Part shown: piece after piece, positions 11,769 through 23,636 of the stretch
Layout: every line of letters begins with the position of its first letter
Position numbering within the stretch: position 1 is the first letter of the stretch
NCBI RefSeq assembly: GCF_030704535.1
Contig: NC_081811.1
Coordinates: 11,539,001-11,603,000 of the forward strand
Direction: 5' to 3'
DNA: 64,000 nt
From: Vitis vinifera
Lineage: Eukaryota > Streptophyta > Magnoliopsida > Vitales > Vitaceae
Program-made: the position numbers and the translations under genes
The notes under the pieces: model-generated
Databases searched by the model: none
Told to the model about the DNA's origin: nothing
Seen by the model: only the letters and a program-made list of their open reading frames with translations

Positions 11769-13052
11769 TTGTGCATGCCCTATTGGATTAGGGACCAAGA
11801 GGGAAGATTAGGAAGGATTGAGAATCCTCAAGACACAGAGTTGGATATCTGTGTAAACATCATGGACCCTCCACCAGAGGATCAGAATTCTCAACAAGGT
11901 CAAGGGGGTAATCCCAATGCATATCTATCAATGAGGGATAGAATGCATCCACCAAGGATGAGTGCACCCTCATGCATCCTACCCCCTCTTGAGCAGTTGG
12001 TTATAAGGCCCCATATTGTGCCCCTCCTACCAAATTTCCATGGAATGGAGAGTGAGAATCCATATGCTCACATCAAGGAGTTTGAGGAGGTGTGTAATAC
12101 CTTTAGAGAGGGAGGAGCTTCAATAGACTTGATGAGACTCAAGCTATTCCCTTTTACTTTGAAGGACAAGGCAAAAATATGGCTTAATTCTTTAAGGCCA
12201 AGGAGCATAAGGAATTGGGTTGATCTTCAAGCTGAATTTTTGAAAAAAAATTTTCCCACCCATAGGACCAATGGGTTGAAGAGACAAATCTCAAACTTTT
12301 CTGCAAAAGAAAATGAGAAGTTCCATGAATGTTGGGAAAGGTATATGGAGGCCATCAATGCTTGTCCTCATCATGGTTTTGATACATGGCTCTTAGTGAG
12401 CTATTTTTATGATGGAATGTCTTCTTCCATGAAGCAAATTCTTGAAACCATGTGTGGGGGAGATTTTATGAGTAAGAATCCTGAAGAAGCCATGGACTTT
12501 TTAAGTTATGTGGCTGAGGTGTCAAGAGGCTGGGATGAGCCCAACTCAAGAGAGAAGGGAAAGTTTCCCTCTCAACAAACCCAAAATCCAAAGGCTGGAA
12601 TGTACATGTTGAGTGAAGACGTGGACATGAAAGCTAAGGTGGCAACAATAGCAAGGAGGTTGGAAGAACTTGAGTTGAAAAAGATACATGAAGTCCAAGC
12701 CATTTCCGATACCCAAGTCCATGTCATGCCATGCACCATCTGCCAATCATGTGATCATATGGTAGATGAGTGTCCAACCATGCCAGCTGTGAGAGAAATG
12801 TTAGGTGATCAAGTAAATGTTGTGGGGCAATTTAGGCCCAACAACAGTGCATCCTATGGTAACACCTATAATTCAAGCTGGAGAAACCACCCAAATTTTT
12901 ATTGGAGACAAAGGCCACCTCCATATCAACCACAAGGCCAAACCCAAGCACCTCAACAACCCTCTTCAGTAGAGCAAGCCATTGTAAACCTGAGTAAAGT
13001 CATGGGTGACTTTGTGGGTGAACAAAAGGCAATCAACTCCCAATTGCATTAA
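11769..13052 (+). pseudogene. Inner unit gag, interrupted by a stop
   Basis: Gag forms the particle shell. The retrotransposon gag domain is at residues ~65-250 (VPLLPNFHGME, FPFTLKDKAKIWLNSLRPRSI, then FHECWERY). A canonical CX2CX4HX4C zinc knuckle begins at Cys322 (CTICQSCDHMVDEC, nt 12732 on). Methionine at 11769 is the first in frame. The stop at 13050-13052 (TAA) is CAA in the outer copy (...QLHQKIENV...), so it is a C-to-T nonsense mutation. The same frame then runs on into pol: gag and pol form one continuous frame from 11769 to 17276, broken only by this stop and one at 16215. Confidence 0.9.
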
Positions 13053-16000
13053 AAGATTGAAAATGTTGAGAGTTCTCAAATTAAGAGGATGAAGGGGATG
13101 CAAAATGATCTATCTCAGAAGATAGATAATATTCAGTACTCCATCTCTAGGCTTACCAACCTAAACACAGTGAATGAGAAGGGAAAGTTTCCCTCTCAAC
13201 CAAGCCAAAATCCTAAGGGTGTTCATGAAGTTGAAACCCAAGAGGGGGATTCTTCAAAGTTGAGGGAGGTTAAAGCTATGATCACTTTAAGGAGTGGAAA
13301 AGAGGTTGATCAACCCCTGCCTAAGGTGGGGCATGATGAAGAACTCATGTCAAAGAGACCCTTGATTAAAGAGGGCAATAGCCAAGAAAAGCAGAGTGGG
13401 AAGAAAAGTGCATTCAAATCAAGCATTGAAGAAGAACCAAGGATAGTGATTAAGGAGGATATGATGAAGAAACATATGCCTCCCCCTTTTCCTCAAGCTT
13501 TACATGGAAAGAAAGAAATCAAGAATTCATCAGAAATTCTTGAGGTTCTGAGACAAGTGAAGGTGAATATACCCTTACTTGATATGATCAAGCAAGTCCC
13601 CACATATGCAAAGTTTCTAAAGGACTTGTGCACAGTCAAGAGAGGTTTACAGGTAACAAAGAATGCATTCCTCACTGAGCAAGTGAGTGCTATCATTCAG
13701 AGTAAGTCCCCAGTTAAGTATAAAGATCCGGGATGTCCCACCATATCAGTCAACATTGGAGGGACACATGTGGAAAAAGCTTTACTAGACTTGGGAGCAA
13801 GTGTGAATTTGCTCCCATACTCTGTGTATAAACAATTGGGACTAGGAGGATTAAAGCCCACAACCATGACCCTCTCCTTAGCTGATAGGTCGGTCAAAAC
13901 CCCAAGGGGAGTGATAGAGGATGTTCTAGTTCAAGTGGACAAATTCTACTATCCTGTGGATTTTGTGGTGCTTGATACTGATTCCACTGTCAAGGAAGAG
14001 AATTATGTGCCAATCATCCTAGGGAGACCTTTCCTAGCTACCTCCAATGCTATCATTAATTGTAGGAATGGGGTGATGCAGCTCACATTTGGAAACATGA
14101 CATTGGAATTAAACATATTCCACCTATGTAAGAGACATCTTCACCCTGAAGAGGAGGAAGGATTTAAAGAGGTATGCTTGATCAACACTTTGGTTGAAGA
14201 GCACTGTGACAAGAGTTTAAAGGAGAGCTTGAATGAAAAATTGGAAGTTCTTGAAGATGGGTTCCCTGAACCCTCTGATGTGCTAGCCATTATGTCTCCT
14301 TGGAGGAGACGGGAAGAGATCTTACCACTGTTCAACCAGGAAGACTCACAAGGAGTTCCTGTGGAGGACCCTCCAAAGCTTATTTTAAAGCCACTTCCTG
14401 TGGGTCTGAAGTATGCATACTTGGAGGATGAAGAGAAATGTCCAGTGGTGATTTCCTCAACTCTCACTAATGATCAAGAGGATAGTCTTTTAGGAGTCCT
14501 TAGAAAATGTAAGAAAGCCATTGGATGGCAAATTTCTAATTTGAAATGGATTAGCCCTTTGGTGTGCACCCACCATATTTATATGGAAGAAGATGCAAAA
14601 CCAGTGAGGCAACCCCAAAGGAGACTGAATCCTCACATGCAAGAGGTGGTGAGGAGTGAAGTTCTTAAGCTACTTCAAGCTGGGATCATTTATCCCATTT
14701 CAGACAGCTTGTGGGTGAGTCCTACCCACGTAGTCCCAAAGAAATCTGGAATCACTGTGGTCCAGAATGAGAAAGGGGAGGAAGTCTCTACACGTCCTAC
14801 CTCAGGATGGAGGGTGTGTATAGACTATAGGAGGTTGAATTCAGTAACTAGGAAGGACCATTTTCCATTGCCTTTCATGGACCAAGTCCTTGAGAGAGTC
14901 TCAGGACATCCTTTCTATTGTTTTCTAGATGGTTATTCAGGGTACTTCCAAATAGAAATTGATTTGGAAGATCAAGAAAAGACAACCTTCACTTGCCCCT
15001 TTGGTACTTTTGCATATATGAGAATGCCCTTTGGTCTATGTAATGCTCCTGCAACTTTCCAAAGATGCATGCTAAGCATCTTCAGTGATATGGTGGAACG
15101 CATCATGGAAGTTTTCATGGATGACATCACTGTATATGGAAGTTCTTATGAGGAGTGTTTGATGCATTTAGAAGCTGTTCTCCATAGATGTATTGAGAAA
15201 GACCTAGTGCTAAATTGGGAGAAGTGCCATTTTATGGTACAAAAAGGAATTGTCTTAGGACATATCATCTCCAAAAATGGCATTGAGGTAGATAAAGCAA
15301 AGGTGGAGCTAATTGTTAAGTTGCCACCTCCCACAAATGTAAAAGGAATTAGGCAATTCCTTGGACATGCCGGGTTCTATAGGAGGTTCATTAAGGATTT
15401 CTCAAAAATCTCAAAACCTCTGTGTGAGCTCTTGGTAAAGGATGCCAAGTTTGTGTGGGATGAGAAGTGTCAGAGGAGTTTTGAGGAATTAAAACAATTC
15501 CTCACAACTGCACCAATAGTCAGAGCCCCAAATTGGAAATTACCTTTTGAGGTAATGTGTGATTCAAGTGATCTTGCTATGGGGGCTGTTTTAGGGCAAA
15601 GAGAAGATGGAAAGCCCTATGTGATTTATTATGCAAGCAAAACTTTGAATGAGGCTCAAAGAAACTACACAACTACTGAGAAGGAGTTGTTGGCAGTAGT
15701 TTTTGCCTTGGATAAGTTTCGTGCTTATTTGGTAGGGTCCTCTATAGTGGTGTTCACTGACCATTCTGCTTTGAAGTACTTGCTAACCAAGCAAGATGCC
15801 AAGGCAAGATTGATAAGATGGATTCTTTTGCTCCAAGAATTCAATCTCCAAATCCAGGATAAAAAGGGGGTAGAAAATGTGGTAGCTGACCACTTGTCCA
15901 GACTTGTGATAGCACATGACTCACATGGTCTGCCTATCAATGATGACTTCCCTGAGGAGTCTCTCATGTCAGTAGATGTAGCTCCATGGTATTCTCACAT

Positions 16001-16217
16001 TGCAAACTTTTTAGTTACTGGAGAAGTGCCAACTGAGTGGAGTGCCCAAGATAAGAGGCATTTATTTGCTAAGATCCATGCCTATTATTGGGAGAAGCCT
16101 TTTCTTTTTAAATATTGTGCGGATCAAATCATAAGGAAATGTGTTCCTGAGCAAGAGCAATCGAGAATTCTTTCCCATTGCCATGATAGTGCATGTGGAG
16201 GTCATTTTGCCTCCTAG
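13053..16217 (+). pseudogene. Inner unit pol set 1: protease, reverse transcriptase, RNase H
   Basis: The frame continues from gag. The protease-like region is at 13700-14100 (LLDLGASVNLLPYS, then [10 protein letters not shown]). Its active-site triplet reads DLG in every copy here, so this is a family trait. RT covers about 14600-15330: [35 protein letters not shown], and the catalytic core FMDD with MDD at 15117-15125. RNase H follows ([37 protein letters not shown]) to about 15900, then the start of integrase. The frame ends at TAG 16215-16217; the matching codon in set 2 is CAG, another C-to-T change. Protease, RT before integrase gives Ty3/Gypsy order. Apart from the stops, catalytic residues look intact. 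Confidence 0.93.
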
Positions 16218-17276
16218 AAAACAACCATGAAAGTGATCCAATCAGGCTTCTGGTGGCCCTCTCTTTTCAAGGATGCCCACTCTATGTGCAACGGATGTGA
16301 TCGGTGTCAAAGGCTTGGTAAGCTAACACGCCGAAATATGATGCCCTTGAACCCCATCTTAATAGTGGATATCTTTGATGTTTGGGGGATAGACTTTATG
16401 GGACCATTTCCAATGTCGTTTGGGCATTCCTACATTTTGGTGGGAGTGGATTATGTCTCCAAGTGGGTAGAAGCAATCCCATGTAGGAGTAATGATCATA
16501 AAGTGGTTCTTAAATTCCTCAAGGACAATATCTTTGCAAGATTTGGAGTGCCAAAGGCCATTATAAGTGATGGGGGAACCCACTTTTGCAATAAACCTTT
16601 TGAGACTCTTCTAGCTAAGTATGGGGTTAAGCATAAGGTAGCTACACCTTATCACCCTCAAACAAGTGGCCAAGTTGAGTTAGCCAACCGTGAGATCAAA
16701 AATATATTGATGAAGGTGGTCAATGTGAATAGGAAGGATTGGTCTATCAAGCTCCTGGATTCCTTATGGGCTTATAGGACCGCTTACAAGACCATTCTAG
16801 GAATGTCTCCCTATCGCCTTGTTTATGGCAAAGCGTGTCATCTTCCAGTGGAGATTGAGTATAAAGCATGGTGGGCAATCAAAAAGCTCAACATGGATTT
16901 GACAAGAGCCGGATTAAAGAGATGTTTGGATTTGAATGAATTGGAGGAAATGAGGAATGACGCATACCTCAATTCAAAAATTGCAAAAGCAAGATTAAAA
17001 AAATGGCATGATCAATTGGTAAATCAAAAGAATTTGATCAAGGGACAAAGAGTTTTGCTTTATGATTCTAAACTTCATCTCTTTCCAGGAAAATTGAAAT
17101 CCAGGTGGACGGGTCCTTTCATAATTCATGAAGTGCATCCCAACGGAGTGGTGGAAGTATTCAATCCCACAGGCAATCAAACCTTCAAAGTAAATGGCCA
17201 TCGTCTCAAGCCATTCATAGCGCCTTACAGTACAGACAATGAGGAGATCAACCTCCTTGAACCACCACAACTCTGA
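16218..17276 (+). pseudogene. Inner unit integrase, set 1
   Basis: The HHCC zinc-binding part straddles the upstream stop ([10 protein letters not shown] before it, [12 protein letters not shown] after it). The catalytic core carries GIDFMGPFP (first D), [13 protein letters not shown] (second D) and [14 protein letters not shown] (the E), so the DDE triad is present. The C-terminal part ([22 protein letters not shown], in two pieces) ends at TGA 17274-17276. It would insert cDNA into the genome. It stays in the gag-pol frame, so only nonsense mutations block the polyprotein. Confidence 0.92.
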
Positions 17277-17499
17277 GTGAAAGCAGGGTATCATGGGCTA
17301 AATAAGTCCATGAATTTTTTGTTATAGTTTTATAGTTATATCATTATTTTTATTTCTTTTGATTTTAATTCTTGCTCAAGCTTAGTTTATTTTGTCTTAA
17401 TTTAAGTCAATTTTGATGATAAATTTCAGAAAAAAATCAAGAAAAATGTGGAGAGCTCTTCAAAAGCAAAACAGGGGAGCAAAACCAAGGAAACAGAGC

Positions 17500-17955
17500 A
17501 CTGGATTTCAAGATGCGAGAATTTCGCACACCTGATTTCAAGGTGCGAAAATTTCGCACACCTTATTTCAAGGTGCGAAATCCTCGGTCCAAAGGGAGCC
17601 ATTTTCGCACACCCCAAAAACAAGGTGCGAAATTTATCTCAAGGTGCGAAAACTGATTTCAAGGTGCGAAATTCCCTAAAAGCCATTTTCGCACACCACT
17701 GTTCAAGGTGCGAAAATTTTCGCACTATGCGAAATCCCCTCCTGGCACACGAGTGCCATTTTCGCACACCTCATGCCAATTTTCGCACCGTGCGAAACAA
17801 GGTGCGAAAATTTCGCACACCTGATTTCAAGGTGCGAAAATTTCGCACACCTCATTTCAAGGTGCGAATTCCACTGTCCAAAGGGGGCCATTTTCGCACA
17901 CCTAAATCCAAGGTGCGAAATTTCCAGTCCAAGGTGCGAAAATTTCGCACGGTAA
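17500..17955 (+). repeat. Palindromic CGCAC repeat array, set 1
   Basis: The array has many copies of GTGCGAAA and TTTCGCAC, often fused into the palindrome GGTGCGAAAATTTCGCACC and spaced by ACCTGATTTCAA-like linkers in units of about 30 bp. It lies between integrase and ORF3. Set 2 (23010-23405) lacks two of the units, so units are gained or lost. Frames through it give monotonous repeats (SRCENFAHLI) and are not believable genes. Confidence 0.9.
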
Positions 17956-18070
17956 TATTTTCAGCTCTAAAAATTTTAAACTGACTTTTAAATTAAAATT
18001 TTACCCCCGAAATTGTGCCTAACGTCTAAAAACGACTTTTCGGTTGCCTTGGAAAATTTTTAAACATAAA

Positions 18071-18094
18071 CCCCCCCCCCCCCCCCCCCCCCCC
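18071..18094 (+). repeat. Poly-C tract of 24 bases
   Basis: An uninterrupted C24 run stands where the second set has only seven C (about 23524-23530). It is probably slippage-prone; the true length is uncertain. Confidence 0.85.
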
Positions 18095-18106
18095 AAACCC
18101 CATTCC

Positions 18107-18114
18107 TATATAAG
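18107..18114 (+). promoter_or_regulatory. Putative internal TATA box upstream of ORF3, set 1
   Basis: TATATAAG in TTCCTATATAAGCCC is 98 bp before the ORF3 ATG. The same box stands 95 bp (set 2) and 98 bp (outer element) before the other ORF3 copies, consistent with a separate ORF3 transcript. No expression evidence. Confidence 0.5.
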
Positions 18115-18204
18115 CCCTTGAAGCCCAGGAACTCAACAGTCTACCCCGCGCACCAGCTGAGAAGCCTCTAAAATCCCGAACAGCCACCTCCCTTCATTTC
18201 GGCC

Positions 18205-19419
18205 ATGGCAAAGACCAGAGGAGGCCTTTCCGCCTCCCCATCCTCACCGACACCGCGACCACATCAAGCTGCCATGGGAACCGTAGCTTCGCCCCCTGTT
18301 CAGGCCCCGGCTATTACCCCATTTGAGGGGGGAACCCCTTCTCAGCGCCGATACCCCACCAGGAGGCCACCCACGCACCCTGTGCAACCAGCAGATCAAG
18401 CCACAAGACCTGCTTCTCGACCCCCTGCGAAGAGAACCAAGTTCTCGGGTCCTGGAGAGCCATCCCATGCGCCTCAGGCAGAGCCGCCTACAGAGGAACC
18501 TCGGATTCCTGTGGGGATTCCTCCCGAGACCGTTATCAGGCATCCCATGATAGCTGCACCACCGATAGAGGGCAACCTGGATTGCAGAGATCGATCCTTC
18601 CACTCCAAGACCTACTTTGATATAGAGGCCCTCAGACAGCAGCCAGAGCTCAGAGATTCATTCCGACTGCTGCAGAGGTATCACATGGAGGATCTTCTCA
18701 CTCCTAGGCAATTCTATTATCCCAGAGTAGTTCTAGATTTTTATCAATCTATGACTACTCGAGGCCTCCGCAATCCTACTCTCATCCAATTTGCCATAGA
18801 CGGACGCCAGGGTGCCATTGGAGCTCGCCACATTGCTGAGGCCCTCCGTATACCTTATGAGCCTGTGATTCAGGCAGATTTCAAGGAGTGGTCCTCATTC
18901 TCTCAGAGCGACATGGTCCGTATTTTGTCCAGGGGGACTTCTACAGCCTCAGTGTTGACTAGGAGAGAGCTTCCATCTGGGATGCTCCTTATTGATGTCC
19001 TCCTGCGTGCCAACATCTTCCCACTTCAGCACAAGGTTCAGAGGAGAGGAGCTATTCTTGAGGCATTATTTAGGATTTCTGAGGGCTATTTCTTCGGCCC
19101 TCATCATTTGATTATGACTTCTCTTCTTCATTTTGAAGAGAAAGTCCATCAGAAGAAGCTTCAAAGGGCAGATAGCATCCCATTACTATTTTCGAGGCTC
19201 CTCTGCCAGATTTTAGAGCACCTAGGCTATCCTGAACAGCCCCGTCTTGAGAGGCGCCGCCATTGCCGAGAGGACTTCTCTCTCGACAAATGGCATCACT
19301 TGGTAGCCTACTTTGCACCCCAGGGAGCCCCAGCTGTGCCTGCACCTCCAGAGCTACCCCAAGATGAGCAGATGCCTCAGGCCCAGCAGGATGAGATTCT
19401 CACAGAGACCACACCTCCT
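18205..19419 (+). pseudogene. ORF3 (Athila env-like position), set 1, 3' truncated
   Basis: It starts MAKTRGGLSASPSSPTPRP with a proline/arginine-rich low-complexity N-terminus (residues 1-110, including a basic PAKRTK patch). A conserved globular domain follows at ~125-370 (FHSKTYFDIEALRQQPEL, FYYPRVVLDFYQSM, IDGRQGAIGARHIAEALRI). It resembles the putative plant transposon protein domain often annotated in plant genomes; I know of no demonstrated function. After [11 protein letters not shown] the frame hits the fusion junction and reads a few residues of out-of-frame pol. Codons here are GC-richer than in gag-pol, so base composition changes at ORF3. Confidence 0.85.
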
Positions 19420-19433
19420 ATCCTGTGGACAAA
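19420..19433 (+). other. Fusion junction with 14-bp filler between set 1 and set 2
   Basis: ORF3 sequence ends after ACACCTCCT (19411-19419) and pol sequence starts at 19434 (TTCTAGTTCAAGTGG, equal to 13924 on). The 14 bases between, ATCCTGTGGACAAA, are made of pieces found just downstream in pol (ATCCTGTGGA and GGACAAATTCT). This is typical of microhomology or template-switch repair. Confidence 0.85.
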
Positions 19434-22400
19434 TTCTAGTTCAAGTGGACAAATTCTACTATCCTGTGGATTTTGTGGTCCTTGACACTGATTCCATTGT
19501 CAAGGAAGAGAATTATGTGCCAATCATCCTAGGGAGACCTTTCCTAGCTACCTCTAATGCTATCATTAATTGTAGGAATGGGGTGATGCAGCTCACATTT
19601 GGAAACATGACATTGGAATTAAACATATTCCACCTATGTAAGAGACATCTTCACCCTGAAGAGGAGGAAGGATTTGAGGAGGTATGCTTGATCAACACTT
19701 TGGTTGAAGAGCACTGTGACAAGAGTTTAGAGGAGAGCTTGAATGAAAACCTGGAAGTGCTTGAAGATGGGTTCCCTGAACCCTCTGATGTGCTAGCCAT
19801 TATGTCTCCTTGGAGGAGACGGGAAGAGATCTTACCACTGTTCAACCAGGAAGACTCACAAGGAGTTCCTGTGGAGGACCCTCAAAAGCTTATTTTAAAG
19901 CCACTTCCTGTGGGTCTGAAGTATGCATACTTGGAGGATGATGAGAAATGTCCAGTGGTAGTTTCCTCAACCCTCACTAGTGATCAAGAGGATAGTCTTT
20001 TAGGAGTCCTCAGAAAATGTAAGAAAGCCATTGGATGGCAAATTTATGATCTGAAAGGGATTAGCCATTTGGTGTGCACCCACCATATTTATATGGAGGA
20101 AGATGCAAAACCAGTGAGGCAACCCCAAAGGAGACTGAATCCTCACATGCAAGAAGTGGTGAGGAATGAAGTTTTGAAGCTACTTCAAGCTGGGATCATA
20201 TATCCCATTTCAGACAGCTTGTGGGTGAGTCCCACCCAAGTAGTCGCAAAGAAATCTGGAATCACTGTGGTCCAGAATGAGAAAGGGGAGGAAGTCTCTA
20301 CACGTCCTACCTCAGGATGGAGGGTGTGTATAGACTATAGGAGGTTGAATTCAGTAACTAGGAAGGACCATTTTCCATTGCCTTTCATGGACCAAGTCCT
20401 TGAGAGAGTCTCAGGACATCCTTTCTATTGTTTTCTAGATGGTTATTCAGGGTACTTCCAACTAGAAATTGATTTGGAAGATCAAGAAAAGACAACCTTC
20501 ACTTGCCCCTTTGGTACCTTTGCTTATAGGAGAATGCCCTTTGGTCTATGTAATGCTCCTGCAACTTTCCAAAGATGTATGCTAAGCATCTTCAGTGATA
20601 TGGTGGAACGCATCATGGAAGTTTTCATGGATGACATCACTGTATATGGAAGTTCTTATGAGGAGTGTTTATTGCATTTAGAAGCTGTTCTCCATAGATG
20701 TATTGAGAAAGACCTAGTGCTAAATTGGGAGAAGTGCCATTTTATGGTACAAAAAGGAATTGTCTTAGGACATATCATCTCCAAAAATGGCATTGAGGTA
20801 GATAAAGCAAAGGTGGAGCTAATTGTTAAGTTGCCACCTCCCACAAATGTAAAAGGAATTAGGCAATTCCTTGGACATGTCGGGTTCTATAGGAGGTTCA
20901 TTAAGGATTTCTCAAAAATCTCAAAACCTCTGTGTGAGCTCTTGGTAAAGGATGCCAAGTTTGTGTGGGATGAGAAGTGTCAGAGGAGTTTTGAGGAATT
21001 GAAACAATTCCTCACAACTGCACCAATAGTCAGAGCCCCAAATTGGAAATTACCTTTTGAGGTAATGTGTGATTCAAGTGATCTTGCTATGGGGGCTGTT
21101 TTAGGGCAAAGAGAAGATGGAAAGCCCTATGTGATTTATTATGTAAGCAAAACATTGAATGAGGCTCAAAGAAACTACACAACTACTGAGAAGGAGTTGT
21201 TGGCAGTAGTTTTTGCCTTGGATAAGTTTCGTGCTTATTTGGTAGGGTCCTCTATAGTGGTGTTCATTGACCATTCTGCTTTGAAGTACTTGCTAACCAA
21301 GCAAGATGCCAAGGCAAGATTGATAAGATGGATTCTTTTGCTCCAAGAATTCAATCTCCAAATCCAGGATAAAAAGGGGGTAGAAAATGTGGTAGCTGAT
21401 CACTTGTCCAGACTTGTGATAGCACATGACTCACATGGTCTGCCTATCAATGATGACTTCCCTGAGGAGTCTCTCATGTTAGTAGATGTAGCTCCATGGT
21501 ATTCTCACATTGCAAACTTTTTAGTTACTGGAGAAGTGCCAACTGAGTGGAGTGCCCAAGATAAGAGGCATTTCTTTGCTAAGATCCATGCCTATTATTG
21601 GGAGAAGCCTTTTCTTTTTAAATATTGTGCGGATCAAATCATAAGGAAATGTGTTCCTGAGCAAGAGCAATCGGGAATTCTTTCCCATTGCCATGATAGC
21701 GCATGTGGAGGTCATTTTGCCTCCCAGAAAACAGCCATGAAAGTGATCCAATCAGGCTTCTGGTGGCCCTCTTTTTTCAAGGATGCCCACTCTATGTGCA
21801 AGGGATGTGATCGGTGTCAAAGGCTTGGTAAGCTAACACGCCGAAATATGATGCCCTTGAACCCCATCTTAATAGTGGATATCTTTGATGTTTGGGGGAT
21901 AGACTTTATGGGACCATTTCCAATGTCGTTTGGGCATTCCTACATTTTGGTGGGAGTGGATTATGTCTCCAAGTGGGTAGAAGCAATCCCATGTAGGAGT
22001 AATGATCATAATGTGGTTCTTAAATTCCTCAAGGACAATATCTTTGCAAGATTTGGAGTGCCAAAGGCCATTATAAGTGATGGGGGAACCCACTTTTGCA
22101 ATAAACCTTTTGAGACTCTTCTAGCCAAGTATGGGGTTAAGCACAAGGTAGCTACACCTTATCACCCTCAAACAAGTGGCCAAGTTGAGTTAGCCAACCG
22201 TGAGATCAAGAATATATTGATGAAGGTGGTCAATGTGAATAGGAAGGATTGGTCTATCAAGCTCCTGGATTCCTTATGGGCTTATAGGACCGCTTACAAG
22301 ACCATTCTAGGAATGTCTCCCTATCGCCTTGTTTATGGCAAAGCGTGTCATCTTCCAGTGGAGATTGAGTATAAAGCATGGTGGGCAATCAAAAAGCTCA

Positions 22401-22786
22401 ACATGGATTTGACAAGAGCCGGATTAAAGAGATGTTTGGATTTGAATGAATTGGAGGAAATGAGGAATGACGCATACCTCAATTCAAAAATTGCAAAAGC
22501 AAGATTAAAAAAATGGCATGATCAATTGGTAAATCAAGAGAATTTTATCAAGGGACAAAGAGTTTTGCTTTATGATTCTAAACTTCATCTCTTTCTAGGA
22601 AAATTGAAATCTAGGTGGACGAGTCCTTTCATAATTCATGAAGTGCATCCCAACGGAGTGGTGGAAGTATTCAATTCCACAGGCAATCAAACCTTCAAAG
22701 TAAATGGCCATCATCTCAAGCCATTCATAGAGCCTTACAGTACAGACAAGGAGGAGATCAACCTCCTTGAACCACCACAACTCTGA
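19434..22786 (+). CDS. Inner unit pol set 2: protease C-terminus, RT, RNase H, integrase, open throughout
   Basis: This is a second copy of pol, entering at the equivalent of 13924 inside the protease region, so it lacks gag and the protease active site. From there it is open to TGA at 22784: RT with FMDD, RNase H (TEKELLAVV; the TDHSALKYL of set 1 is IDHSALKYL here, a possible loss of an RNase H aspartate), and integrase with HHCC and DDE motifs. The integrase frame is continuous, unlike set 1. The physical ORF begins upstream at 19313 in out-of-frame ORF3 sequence. It would not be made as a normal gag-pol product. Confidence 0.88.
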
Positions 22787-23004
22787 GTGAAAACAGGGTA
22801 TCATGGGCTAAATAAGTCCATGAATTTTTTGTTATAGTTTTATAGTTATATCATTATTTTTATTTCTTTTGATTTTAATTCTTGCTCAAGCTTAGTTTAT
22901 TTTGTCTTAATTTAAGTCAATTTTGATGATAAATTTAAAAAAAAAAATCAAGAAAAATGTGGAGAGCTCTTCAAAAGCAAAACAGGGGAGCAAAACCAAG
23001 GAAA

Positions 23005-23405
23005 CAGAGCACCTGATTTCAAGGTGCGAAAATTTCGCACACCTTATTTCAAGGTGCGAAATCCTTGGTCCAAAGGGAGCCATTTTCGCACACCCCAAAA
23101 ACAAGGTGCGAAATTTATCTCAAGGTGCGAAAACTGATTTCAAGGTGCGAAATTCCCTAAAAGCCATTTTCGCACACCACTGTTCAAGGTGCGAAAATTT
23201 TCGCACTATGCGAAATCCCCTCCTAGCACACGAGTGCCATTTTCGCACACCTCAGGCCAATTTTCGCACCGTGCGAAACAAGGTGCGAAAATTTCGCACA
23301 CCTCATTTCAAGGTGCGAATTCCACTGTCCAAAGGGGGCCATTTTCGCACACCTAAATCCAAGGTGCGAAATTTCCAGTCCAAGGTGCGAAAATTTCGCA
23401 CGGTA
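23005..23405 (+). repeat. Palindromic CGCAC repeat array, set 2
   Basis: Same position and motif as 17500-17955, but about 60 bp shorter because two 30-bp units are absent (one near the start and one near 23285). Confidence 0.9.
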
Positions 23406-23541
23406 AAATTTTCAGCTTTAAAAATTTTAAACTGACTTTTAAATTAAAATTTTACCCCTGAAATTGTGCCTAACGTCTAAAAACGACTTTTCGGTTGCCT
23501 TGGAAAATTTTTAAACATAAAACCCCCCCACACCCCATTCC

Positions 23542-23549
23542 TATATAAG
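23542..23549 (+). promoter_or_regulatory. Putative internal TATA box upstream of ORF3, set 2
   Basis: TATATAAG lies 95 bp before the ATG at 23637, conserved with set 1 and the outer element. Confidence 0.5.
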
Positions 23550-23636
23550 CCCTTGAAGCCCAGGAACTCAACAGTCTACCACGCGCACCAGCTGAGAAGC
23601 CTCTGAAATCCCGAACAGCCACCCTTCATTTCGGCC

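Noticed and set aside
13493..15967. Minus-strand frames opposite pol
   Set aside because: They are shadows of the strongly supported plus-strand gag-pol frame.
17500..17955. Regularly spaced palindromic repeats resembling a CRISPR array
   Set aside because: The DNA is plant nuclear, units and spacers are themselves repeated, there are no cas genes, and the array sits at a fixed place in a retrotransposon family.
17448..17984. Open frame of 178 codons through the palindrome array
   Set aside because: It is a string of SRCENFAHLI-type repeats forced by the DNA repeat, similar repeats appear in other frames, and it is not conserved at protein level between copies.
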